Source: Trichaptum fuscoviolaceum
Taxonomy: Eukaryota; Basidiomycota; Agaricomycetes; Hymenochaetales; Trichaptaceae
Assembly (NCBI GenBank): GCA_910574455.1
Contig: CAJSYZ010000002.1
Coordinates: 2,691,671 to 2,755,670 of the forward strand
Direction of reading: 5' to 3'
Length of the DNA stretch: 64,000 bases
Shown here in pieces: positions 22,536 to 32,505 of the stretch (position 1 is its first letter; every line of letters starts with the position of its first letter). The position numbers were made by a program, and so were the translations under genes. The notes beneath the pieces were generated by a model. The model searched no databases, was not told the DNA's origin, and was given only the letters and a program-made list of their open reading frames with translations.

Positions 22536-24669
22536 ATGCCTACCTGGCAAGAACTTGCCGCAGACAAGAAGAAACGTCAGGCCGAAGCTATTCCAAAGGA
22601 ATGGATCATCACTCTCCCACCTGCGGAACAGCTTGATGTGACTGACTTTCCGGTCAAGAGTGGCCTCTTGTCGCCTTTCGAGGTCGAGGTCACAGAGTCG
22701 ACTGATGTAGCTGACATTCTCGAGAAGCTGGCATCTGGGGTTTGGTCCTCAGTTAACGTAACGCGCGCGTACTACAAGCGTGCCATAATTGCTCAACAGC
22801 TTGTGCGTCCCTTTCGAAGGACCTCATCATTATCGAGAGCCTAATATCTATTTGATTTGCATAGCTCAACTGCTTGACCGAGATATTCGTCGAGCAGGCA
22901 CTTGCACGTGCTGCACAATGTGATGCTTTCCTCAAGGAGAAGGGCAAGCCTATAGGTCCTTTGCATGGACTCCCAGTCTCTCTGAAGGATCAAGTATGCC
23001 TTAAGGGCCTGGAGACAACAATGGGTGCTTAACATTTGTCTGACACGCCCAAAGCCACGCTAATTGTGATTGCTTGTGTAGGATATGTGTCTTGGATCGG
23101 CGATTACGCAACCCGAGACGCGACTCTTGCAACTCTCTTGTATGAAGCAGGTGCCGTGCCTTTTGTTCGGACCAACATTCCGCAGACTTTAATGGTGCAC
23201 TTCGTCCGTTTAATCCATTTTCATACAAGTTGATTTTTTTGCTTAGTGGCCTGAAAGCTTTAACAATGTCTTTGGTCGCACTTCGAACCCATTCAATAGA
23301 AACTTGACCTGCGGTGGTTCTTCTGGTGGCGAGGGTGCTCTTGTAGGTATAAAGGGGAGTCCGCTTGGTGTGGGCTCTGACCTAGGAGGGTAAGAATGTA
23401 TAGGCTCTATATAACCTGTGCACATTATTAATTGCATGGTTTTCAGCTCCGTTCGTATTCCGGCCGCATTACAGGGTCTTTATGGGCTCAGGCCGTCCTT
23501 CAATCGTATCCCATACGAAGGCTCCGTCAACTCTTTGCAGGGCGCGGATGCTTACCCTTCTGTACTGGGACCTATATCCATCTCACTCTCTGGTGTGAAG
23601 GCTTTCACGAAGGCGATTGTCGACCTCAAACCGTGGACCAAGGACCCGCTTGCTGTTCGCAAACCCTGGGACGAAGATGCATATGAACTAAAGGAGCACA
23701 GCGATGGTAGAGATCTTTGCTTTGCTATTATTTGGGACAACGGAGACATCGTCCCTCATCCGCCGATCCGTCGTGCACTAGAGTCCACAAAGGCGGCATT
23801 GGAAGTAAAGGGCATAAAATGTAGGCTTTCTTCCCATATTCCTTGTACCCTCAGTGCTGAAACCATTTTCTGCTATCACCAGGCATTGACTGGCCAGGAT
23901 TCGACTACCGCGATCTCTGTGACACATTGGTACGTCCTATCATGCTGCGTCGAGGCCTCCCTCCTTATTTTTATCCCCCGTTTTAAAGGTGTCGACCTGG
24001 GGGGCCGGCTCCGGGGAGGACTACAAAGTCACAACGGCAAAGACCGGGGAGCCCATCCTCCGTACGATGGCTCCTGATGACAGTGTTGATCAGCCCAAGT
24101 TCGATGTCCCGGATGTTCCATTGTCTGCGTACCAGCTGTGGCAAGCGCAGAGGAAGATCGGATTGCTGCGCAAGAAGCATCTTGATTTATGGGAGTCGAC
24201 AAAGGAATTGACTGGGACCGGGCGCCCTGTTGATGCCATTATCAGTCCGGTCGCACCATACACGGCTTTGCCTCATGGACAGACATCGTGAGTTGTATTT
24301 CTTGTCTATTTCCCCCAGGGTCTAATTTTATGGGTCGCAAAGGTACGGATACTATACCATGGCATGGAATGCTCTCGACTCCTCTGCTTGCGTGTTCCCA
24401 GTCACTAAAGCTACCCCTTCGGTCGATGTCAAGCAGCCCCGTGACAAATTCCTCAACGACTATGATAAATATGTATATGAGCAATGTGAGCTTCCGTTTG
24501 TTCTCGTATTCGGAAGCATCAACTTATTCTTGCTTCAGATGATCCAGAGGCGTTGAAGAACGCTCCTGCGTCTTTGCAACTCATCGGTCGCACTCTCGAG
24601 GAAGAGGCAGTCATTGGTATGACGGAGATTGTCGACTCTGCCCTTAAGGAGCACAAAGCTAGGCACTAA
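22536..24669 (+). CDS. Amidase-signature-family amidase (acetamidase/GatA-like)
   Basis: Hydrolyses amides with the Ser-cisSer-Lys triad. The start at 22536 gives MPTWQELAADKKKRQAEAIP, the usual opening of fungal acetamidases. The catalytic Lys is in LHGLPVSLKDQ (about residue 130). The Gly/Ser signature is CGGSSGGEGAL (cis-Ser about 205) and GSDLGGSVRIPA (nucleophile about 229). Later blocks include SVLGPISISLSGVKAF, IIWDNGDIVPHPPIRRAL and VDAIISPVAPYTALPHG. The C-terminus ends DSALKEHKARH. About eight short introns. No signal peptide, so cytosolic. It probably serves nitrogen scavenging from small amides, which is inference. Confidence 0.9.
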
Positions 24670-24814
24670 GTTATGCGTTTTATGATTATTATGGATAGAA
24701 GAATAAGAAGGCTGATAGTTCCATTTTGTTCGCGTGTTCAATATATAGAAAACATCATCATGTATGCAGATTCTTTCTTTTATGTACAAATAGACAAGTG
24801 AATAGGTTATTGCG

Positions 24815-26546
24815 TCATGCTTCGTTCACGAAGATACCTGCTGAGCCCATGCCACTACCGATGCACATGCTTGTGCAGAGGATCTGCCCGTTCTGGCGAC
24901 GCAACTGCGCAAGACCTGTAACGACTTGACGCGCACCAGCTTTTGCAAAGTTTAGTATATGTTCGCATACAATTCGCGATATAACAGGAAAGTACTCACT
25001 CATTCCTAGAGGATGTGTCAGGGCAATAGAACCACCACTACGTATAAAACATTTGGTTAGTGAGCATCGAGAGTCATTTGGAAGCACGCACTTAATATTA
25101 ATCTTATCCATAGGAATATCGAGCTGTTCAACGCAATACGCGAATTGGGAAGCAAATGCTTCGTTGATCTGAAGACTAACTGTCAGATAAAGGAATCAGA
25201 GCAATGAAGAAAAATAAATCGTGCCTCCCAGACGTCAACTTCTTCTTTCTTCAGCCCAGTGGTCTCCAATACCTTCTTGATTGCTGGTACCGGACCGATC
25301 CCCATATACCGAGGCTCGACACCTGTGGATTACTCTTCAGCCCAGGTAGAGTGCACAAGAGAACCGAAACCCACCGACAACGGACGAGCCAACCCATTTC
25401 CCGAGCACTTCCAAACCCAAGTCGGCTGCTTTCTGTCTCGTCGTTAGAATCAACAGAGCTGCGCCGTCACCGACGCCAGACGCGTTCCCGGCTGTAGTGA
25501 TCTCGGGGGCCCAGCCTGGGAATGCAGGTTTGAGCTTCGCAAGTGATTCTTTCGTCACCCCCGGTCGGATCGTGTCATCTTCGGTGAAAGACTGTCCCCT
25601 CATTTCAATCGGAATGATCTCGTCCTTGAAGATACCATTCTTCTGAGCCTGAAGATGTCAAAAATATAAGTCACCCTGACTATGTTAAACACAATACAGC
25701 CACGCACAGCTTCAGCTCTAGAGTGGGATATAAGTGCATAATAGTCCTGCTTCTCTCTCGACACGTTGAATTGCGCAGCTACCATCTCAGATGTCCATCC
25801 CATCGGCTTCAGTAGCATAAGTGATGGCCTTAAAATACATATGTCATAAAGAACGAACCTGAACGCAGTCATGAGACTGGGGGTTCTCATCTACCGAGGG
25901 ACAGATCTCCGGTGTAGGTCGCGGACTTGAAATAGTTTGAGAGTGGTTCTTGGCGGGTCAAATAGAGTAGCTCACTTTTGCGACATACTCTCTACTCCAA
26001 CAGCGATTCCGAGAGACGCCTCCCCCGACTGAATATCGTGTGCAATATTCCGTATAGCCATAAGCCCGGAGGAACATAGCCTGTTCACTGTCGATACCGG
26101 GACCTCAGCAGGAATACCAGCGGCTATAGCCGCTGCTCGGGATACATAGAGGGGTGATGGAGGGTGACATGTTCCTATGATCGTAGAATAAGAACAGCTC
26201 ACTTATAATACAGGTATAAGAAAATAAGCATTGCTTACCGACACATATATCGTCGATTTCAGCAGGATTTAGTCCAGACTTCGCAAGAGTAGCCTTCAAA
26301 GGAGATCAATGCTTAAATACTACGGTGAAGCGTTAAGTGCACCTTAAACAATGCTTGAAGAATCTCATCCACAGGATAGTCCTTCAACTGGCCCTTTCGA
26401 ACCCTCCCCAAAGCTGTACGCGCAGCAAAGGTGATAACCACGTCGTCCGGCTTCTTCTGCAAGATAGCCGGAAGACCTGTAGCTCTTGTCGACGCAGCTC
26501 GAGAAAAGCTCCGCGAGAATGTCTTTGCAGACAATCTTGACAGCAT
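24815..26546 (-). CDS. 3-ketoacyl-CoA thiolase (acetyl-CoA acyltransferase)
   Basis: Catalyses the last step of fatty-acid beta-oxidation. The start at 26546 opens MLSRLSAKTFSRSFSRAAST, a positively charged, Ser-rich stretch like a mitochondrial presequence. Then come VVITFAARTALGRVRKG, the Cys nucleophile block VSTVNRLCSSGLMAIRN, LGIAVGVESMSQ, ITTAGNASGVGDGAALLIL and VDVWEINEAFASQFAYC. The base-His block is GGSIALTHPLGMTGARQV and the C-terminal Cys block is CTSMCIGSGMGSAGIF. The protein ends VNEA with no SKL-type signal and no clear PTS2. The sequence is otherwise nearest to peroxisomal ACAA1/POT1-type thiolases. Around seven short introns. Tandem with the pectinesterase gene but functionally unrelated. 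Confidence 0.92.
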
Positions 26547-26789
26547 GTTTGGCCCACCCCGACGCTACGGTCACCGTTGAGAATATAAGACAGAGTGCGG
26601 ATGAACATTTGAGCCTCGCCGGAACATGACCGTATAGAGATGGACGGACTCCAGTCATTCGTGTGACGCCTGTGAATATCCTCCCCGAGCGCTTAAGACT
26701 TCAACCAGTTAGGTCTCATGTTGCTCAGCGACTGAGCACGGGAGAAAACATCAAATGTTATATTTTCAAGTTATATCGTAGATAGGATT

Positions 26790-28203
26790 TTACAGGCTAT
26801 TGGGTAAAAGATATTTTAAATCAACCCAAGACTTGTAGTCGTCGCCCACTGTTGTGGAGATGTTATACTGAGAAGCATCATTGCGAGTGAGTATAGTAGA
26901 GAAATTGGGTCGATGCGCGCCAATAACTCCAGGCCCAAAGCTGTTGTATTCGGCGAAGAGAATATTGTCTGTGCGAGGATCTCCAGGGTTCCATGTCGAC
27001 CAAACACTCTTGTTTAACTAGTGAAGAATCATACTAAGACACTAGGAAGCTCTGAGAATACAACGACGACAAACATACCTGAGGACCGATGTACGTATTC
27101 TTGAAGACGACCCTAGTATTGAATGAGAAACGGGGTTGATATCCCTGATACGACAACTTACTTCGCAAAATCTGAAAAGTAGGAGTTAATGACAAGTTTG
27201 AGGATCGAATAGTTCAACTCACCTCCCCATGGGCGGCCCAAGAAGACCTCGCCTGAAACATTTTGAAAGGCGTCAGGGGCAGAGATGATAGTATTGTGGT
27301 CAAACACGTCTGCGAAGGAGAAATTTTAGGGACAACAGTAGACGGCAAGTTTAAAAAGTCATACAAATGGCAGAATTATTGGCTTCTCTTCCGGACGCTG
27401 TTATGCAGCCAGCACCTTTACTCGCAATAACATTCCCTTCGAAGTAAGCCTGACCGAGGCGTCCGAATATGAAGTCTACTGCCCCCTGAAAACAAAGAAA
27501 ACCATTTAGCTAACTTCTGGTAGTAAGGTCAAAGAAATTTCGTTCAGTACTTCGATGTATGACTTCAAGTACACTTGTGTCCCTTGGTTAGAATACAAAG
27601 TATCCTAGAAACCCGCGTAAGTCAGTGAGAAATTAAACAATTAAGAGGGATAGTTACTTGATAGGAGAAAAATCTGCATGCGTAAGCTCCAACTCGGCTA
27701 CCGTAGTTGCTGATTGCTATCGCTTGTCCGTTAGAGAAAGCCACACCAAAATTATTCGTCAAGTCGATGTTGTACAACGCGACATCGTTGCTGTGGATGC
27801 GAAGAGTTCCAGTGAGGTCATCGCTTCCAGCACCAGTAGCGAGCGAGGCGTTGTGGATGATGTTGACTGTGTTCTGGTTGAAGTCCATGACATCCCATGT
27901 ATACCCATAAACCTACGGCGAGGGACTTTTGAGCATAGCAGAGCCTCAAGAGTACAACATTCATACCGTGACGGGACCGGGACGAGATATGTTAACATGT
28001 TCATGATATGTTCCTGGATAGATGAAAACTGTCTGCGCAGATGTGTCATTAGGCAACGAGTTAACAGCGTCGCCGATGCTCGTGAACCATCCAGACTTCG
28101 AGACGCCAGGTTGCACCACTACAGCGCCAGCGGGGGGCTTAGTGCGAGACAAGGCTGCCGCAGATACAGCGAACAAGAGTATAGCACTGAGAGTCCAGAC
28201 CAT
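26790..28203 (-). CDS. Pectinesterase (carbohydrate esterase family 8)
   Basis: Secreted enzyme that removes methyl groups from homogalacturonan. Start 28203 gives the signal peptide MVWTLSAILLFAVSAAALS. Conserved CE8 blocks follow in order: FTSIGDAVNSLPND, VFIYPGTYHEHVNI, GAYACRFFSYQDTLYSNQG (Gln and first Asp region), GAVDFIFGRLGQAYFE (catalytic Asp) and EVFLGRPWG (Arg/Trp). The end is KSVWSTWNPGDPRTDNILFA and, after splicing-frame correction, KSWVDLKYLLPNSL with stop at 26790. An open frame in another phase suggests a stop at 26816, but the conserved EYNSFGPG and SWVDLK reading supports 26790. About seven small introns. Confidence 0.92.
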
Positions 28204-28608
28204 CTCGTCGACTGAGGGGAAGCATCGCTTCGACGCTTCACTTTATAGTCAGGCGGAAATAGAAGATTAGGGACAGAAGATTTGCAGAGATCAGCGGAGC
28301 CAGTACGTGTCTACCGCGTGACCGCGTTTTCGTATTCTTTCGCGTTATTAACGCTGACCGGGCCGGGCAACCTTTTGTGGAGGACGAGTGAAGGTCACGA
28401 CTTCCGACCATGAATTTCAAGGGTAAAGTAGATTGCATTACTTCAAGGCGGTCCGGGGCGGAACGTTCCAGATATTGAACGCTAGGAATTAAATGTCATT
28501 AAATTACATGCCATCGGGAAACAAAATTTCATGCTATGGTAGGAACTACGAAGGGGAAACGGTCAGAATACATGACGCCAGGAACAAAGGATACCTTACG
28601 AGCAATCA
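28204..28608. other. Intergenic: pectinesterase promoter and bL32m 3' flank
   Basis: About 400 bp between tandem minus-strand genes. Apart from the TATA-like site near 28241, nothing is recognised. Confidence 0.5.
28241..28247 (-). promoter_or_regulatory. Probable TATA box of the pectinesterase gene
   Basis: TATAAAG on the minus strand, 38-44 bp before the start codon at 28203. This implies a very short leader, or a start site very near the ATG. Confidence 0.4.
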
Positions 28609-29107
28609 TCATTCCGCAGTGGTAACAATATCCTTCACCGATCTATTTGGCTTTACGTTGGAATGAGGGGTACCCGCTTTCTTCGCAGCCTCAATCTCCC
28701 TCGCCTCCCGCTTGAATCCCCGACTGATTTGTGAATAGCAATTCGGGCACAGATGATGAGCTAGTTTGGCGCTCCCACAACCAGGGCAGTTCACGATGTC
28801 TGGATTACAGGTAACGTTCGTTGAGTAATAGTGTAGTTTAGAGAGTAAATTGCAGTATTTCACTTGTCTTGTCCTTCAAGCCCTTGTTTGCATCTCTCAT
28901 TGCTTTCCGAGAATGAGACACCTTTTTCTTCGGGACGGCCCATACGATTGGTGGTAAGAGCTCAAGCAGAGACTGTAAACTGGGTAACCCGAGGGAGAGA
29001 GGTGACAAGAGTGCGGCTGGTCGAAAAACATGCCATGCGGCTCGTTGTTGCCAGTTTATTCGTAGCGATGAAACGGCTGAGCTCCAGCCATGTAGCGCAA
29101 TAGACAT
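28609..29107 (-). CDS. MRPL32: Mitochondrial large-subunit ribosomal protein bL32m
   Basis: Nuclear gene for a protein of the mitochondrial large ribosomal subunit. Start 29107 gives an import presequence-like N-terminus (MSIALHGWSSAVSSLRINWQ) and a processing region of ~55 residues. The L32 core follows: IVWAVPKKKVSHSRKAMRDA and, across one intron, NIVNCPGCGSAKLAHHLCPNC, a CxxC..CxxC zinc ribbon. The tail RGFKREAREIEAAKK is normal for fungal bL32m. About 147 residues. It is head-to-head with NDUFA5, another mitochondrial gene. Confidence 0.9.
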
Positions 29108-29316
29108 TGTTTTCGAGAAATATAGTTTTCTTCCGCTGAACTGGAAGCAGCTGACAGACGATGCAGTGCAAGAACAAAATGTAAAGTTGAGCACGAAGAG
29201 TTTGGACGCGTTTGGAAGGCGAAGATCGGCACTTCGCGCGTGCAACAGTTCTCAACTCAGGACACTCACCTCCGCGCCCTGCACTTGACAGCCAGCAAAC
29301 CCCAAAAACAGCGCTC
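29108..29316. promoter_or_regulatory. Bidirectional promoter between bL32m and NDUFA5
   Basis: Only 209 bp separate the two start codons, so both genes must share regulatory DNA. No single motif is assigned. Confidence 0.6.
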
Positions 29317-29766
29317 ATGTTTAGATTATCACGCCCTCTATTTCAACATGCGTTGAAGACGTCGACTGGCATCACTGGGTTGAAGGTCCACCACGATCCT
29401 CTGCCAACGCTCCTAGAGACATACCAAACTACCCTCGCCCGCCTATCCGAAATCCCAGAAACCTCTGTGTACAGGCAGGGAGCCGAAGCTATCACTCTCC
29501 GGAAGCTCAACATCGTCCAGAACGCAAAAGGCGATGTCGGCGTGGCGGAGAAGGAGCTCGATGATGGCCAAATAGAGGAGGCCATTGACGTCGCGAGAGA
29601 CGAGCTTAGTCTTGTTGGTAAAATGATTGAGTGGAAAGCGTAAGCCGCACCCGTTAATTTATCTTTCTCACAAGATACTGACTGTTGTCTCTTTAGCTGG
29701 GAGCCTCTAGAAGAGAAACCTCAACCTGGGCAATGGGAATATTTTGGAAAGACTACACAATATTAG
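29317..29766 (+). CDS. NDUFA5: NADH:ubiquinone oxidoreductase subunit NDUFA5 (ETC complex I subunit)
   Basis: Accessory subunit on the peripheral arm of respiratory complex I, inner mitochondrial membrane. Start 29317 gives MFRLSRPLFQHALKTSTGIT, then the family core GLKVHHDPLPTLLETYQTTL, IPETSVYRQGAEAITLRKLN and EEAIDVARDELSLVGKMIEW. One ~54-nt intron near 29642 leads to WEPLEEKPQPGQWEYFGKTT, the usual C-terminus. The product is 130 residues, a standard length. Confidence 0.94.
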
Positions 29767-30167
29767 AGGATTCCTCTCAACATCATGTAACATCACCCAG
29801 CAATTCCCTTATCTTTCACTGATGCAGCAGGTGTTCGAGTCTGTCTTGCCTATTCTTTCGAGACATTGAAAGATATTTTCCCCCTTCATTCACGTTCGAA
29901 GACCACTTCCGGAACCGCGAGAGATTATGGAAAGCGTCATATTCGAATTTTCATGTACTATGCAAGCATGGGATACCGGAAAGAGAAGGAGATTGGAAGT
30001 AGATTATCACTATTGCGACTTGAACATAATGCAAGTGCATGCAAGGAAGAAGAGAATATGTCATCGGGATCAGGCTATAGTTAAAAGAAGTGAACAGAAG
30101 TAAAATACTACAGAGCACTTATCCCCATGGCATTTTTAATGTGAAGCATAGCACAATTTCTGCGAGT
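29767..30167. other. Convergent 3' flanks of NDUFA5 and the STM1-like gene
   Basis: About 400 bp. A 72-codon frame at 29866-30084 has no family signal and is taken as chance. Nothing else recognised. Confidence 0.5.
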
Positions 30168-31396
30168 TTAGGCAAGCGACGGGAAAGCTGACTCGTCGGC
30201 GACATTGACCGCACCAGTGGCAGCATTGCCATTGGAGCCATGGAACTCGCCACGCCCTCTGCCTCTGCCACCACGTCCTGCACCACGCGGCCCACGAGCA
30301 CGATCTCCACCACGGCCGCCACGACCACCGCGGGTTACACGATCGCTGAACTGGCCGTCGATCTCAATCACGATTTTTTCGTCCTTTGCTTTAGTACGCT
30401 GCTTTGATTGCTTGGGCTAGACCAGAAAATAGTTAGTCCACGATGGTGTCAAGAACCAATGTTAAGCACTAACCTTGCCAGCGAAGTAAGCATCATCCTC
30501 GCTCTTGACAACCTTGATGGCGTCCTTGAAGAGGTCATCCGCACCATCATTGGCTTTGCGGACAGTTTCAAGCTTGGGAACAGTGACACTCTCCTTTTGC
30601 TTGGCCAAATATTGGTCAAGAGTGAGAGTATTGTCCTCCTCTTCCTCCCGAGGGCGGCGGCTCTCAGCAGGTGCATCGGCAGCCGGAGTCTCGCCAGCTG
30701 CAGTGGGGGCTCCCCAAACATCATCAGCACCAGAAGCGGCACCATTGCCAGCCCAGTCATTTGCAGGAGCCTCAGCATCAGCGTCCTTGCTACCATCGAC
30801 CTCGGCTTTCAGCTCAGACTTGCCCTCGTCACCGCCCCAACCTTGGTGAATCTTCTTTTCCGAATCGCTGTGAACGACAGTGAGTGCTTATAAGAAGACA
30901 TTAGAGGACGAAACCGCACGTCTTTCCCGTTTGACTATGTTTGTCGAAGGGACGTCCGCGACCGCCTGCGCCTCCGCGTCCACGATCACCTCTGCCTCGA
31001 CCGCCCCTTCCTCGGCCGCGACCGGCCTCCTCGCCATCTAGGACATACGGTAAGATAGCGTAATTCCATAGAAGTTACCAATACTCACTGCGTTTACCGT
31101 CTCGGGCAGCACCCTCCTCGACTTCTCCCTCACGAGGGGCGGCCTTGCCTGCACCTCCTCTCTGATAATAGCGGCCCCCCCTGGACGCAGGACCCGCCCT
31201 TCCCCGTTGACCACCGCGGGTGGAGGTGGTCGCTGGTGCGGTTGTCGTCTGCTCCTTCTCGACTGATGGTGCATCGACACTAGGCGACTCGCCCTCCCCT
31301 GCGAGAAAATCTACATTAAAACATCTTTTTAAAGAGGCAGATAAAAACAGACAAACCTCCGAGGATCTCAAACGGATTTCTAGAGGCTACCGACAT
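30168..31396 (-). CDS. STM1: STM1 / HABP4-SERBP1 family ribosome- and mRNA-binding protein
   Basis: Cytoplasmic RNA-binding protein that clamps idle ribosomes and stabilises mRNA. Start 31396 gives MSVASRNPFEILG, the typical N-terminus of fungal Stm1. RGG-rich segments follow (TSTRGGQRGRAGPASRGGRY, EAGRGRGRGGRGRGDRGRGG), then the hyaluronan/mRNA-binding core: FDKHSQTGKTDSEKKIHQGW, DNTLTLDQYLAKQKES and EIDGQFSDRVTRGGRGGRGG. The end is DESAFPSLA, the conserved FPSL motif. Four short introns. About 315 residues. Confidence 0.9.
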
Positions 31397-32079
31397 CTGG
31401 AGCGGTGCCCTTTGCTATGGTTCCGCGTACTCTCGCCTTTGACTTTCGCGGGGATCAAGCACTTGCTCAAGGATCGTCGGATTTCTGACGGTAAACAGGG
31501 GTGCAATGTCTATGCATTTGTTCTCACGCTCATGGTACTGTTTGTGTGTGCTGTACAGTTCCAAGAAGCCGGCCCTAAAGATATGTCCTCCTTATAAGCG
31601 CGCAGATATAACCAGATTTTCTCCAAACAAAACGCAAAAACCACGGCCGCTCAAAAGCATCTTGACGAGGACTTGTCCGCCTTCTTCATGAGGGACTGGC
31701 GCAGGTCGAGGACCTTGAGACCGTCATAGCGAGCCGGAGAATGATTTACGATGGGACTTGGGTGCGGCGGACTCCACTTCATGTTGACAGTTTACCCTGC
31801 GTGGTATCTGTATGGGTTCTGGCGCAATGTCTCGTTGTACAACTTGTAATGAATAAAGAATTAGATAGCATTTCAAGTGCCACAGTTAAAAGAGCTACGC
31901 AGTACGCAAGTGAAGAAAAATTGTCAGAGGTGCATTCAAGTTTCTGCGAGAATTCTGAACAGAATACATCCGTAGTGTGGAGAAATTAAGTAGAAGCTCC
32001 TTATCAGTCCGAGTTCAGTTGCAAAATCTTATTAAAATTATAGATAAGTTCAGCAGTAAGCTTTACGAAAAACGAAAAA
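31397..32079. other. Intergenic between the STM1-like gene and tRNA-Ser
   Basis: About 680 bp upstream of the STM1-like gene. Short frames at 31506-31691 and 31741-31989 show no family resemblance. The right end holds the T-runs that end the tRNA transcript. Confidence 0.5.
32068..32079 (-). terminator. RNA polymerase III terminator of tRNA-Ser
   Basis: Two runs of five T on the minus strand (32075-32079 and 32068-32072) directly follow the tRNA 3' end. Confidence 0.7.
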
Positions 32080-32180
32080 CGACACCAGCAAGGTTTGAAC
32101 TTGCGCTCGGAAACCGAAACAGATGATATGATCTGAGATCCAATTCAAATCTGTCGCCTTAACCACTCGGCCATAGTGCC
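32080..32180 (-). tRNA. tRNA-Ser(UGA) with intron
   Basis: Reads from 32180 down. The 7-bp acceptor stem is GGCACTA with TGGTGTC; the D arm is GCCGAGTGGTTAAGGC. The anticodon stem ACAGA/TCTGT has loop TT-TGA-A, giving anticodon UGA (codon UCA). An insertion of about 19 nt directly after position 37 is a standard nuclear tRNA intron. The long variable arm (TCGG TTT CCGA) and discriminator G73 are serine features. The T arm is GCAAG TTCAAAC CTTGC. The end coordinate includes the discriminator base. Confidence 0.93.
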
Positions 32181-32505
32181 TGATGCAAGTCTTCTAGCTA
32201 TACAATATATAATAGATAACAAAAGTTTTGAAAGAGACTACATAGTAGCATTTCACATCTATTGCATATGATATATAAAATGGATTAATAGGGAGGTAAA
32301 GGATGGAGTGGCTGAACTTATTTATGATGCCATCGACATGAGAAATGAGGTTTGAGGAAGTAGAAACACGACGGTCGACCGAGTGCTTAGCGCAGTCATT
32401 GTTGGCACTAGCAGACAAGAAAGGAAGCCGGTCAAGCCAACAACTGCAGAGCTTTGCCAGCAGCACATCCATCCTCCTGTCTCCCCACACGCTACAACGG
32501 CTGTA
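32181..32505. other. Intergenic between tRNA-Ser and the SPP1-like gene
   Basis: About 325 bp. An in-frame ATG at 32383 would extend the SPP1-like protein by 41 residues, but the family-like start is at 32506. Nothing else recognised. Confidence 0.5.

Noticed and set aside
17351..28203. PL8, amidase, thiolase and pectinesterase considered as a catabolic gene cluster
   Set aside because: They are interrupted by uS3, face different directions and have no shared motif visible; the proximity looks incidental.
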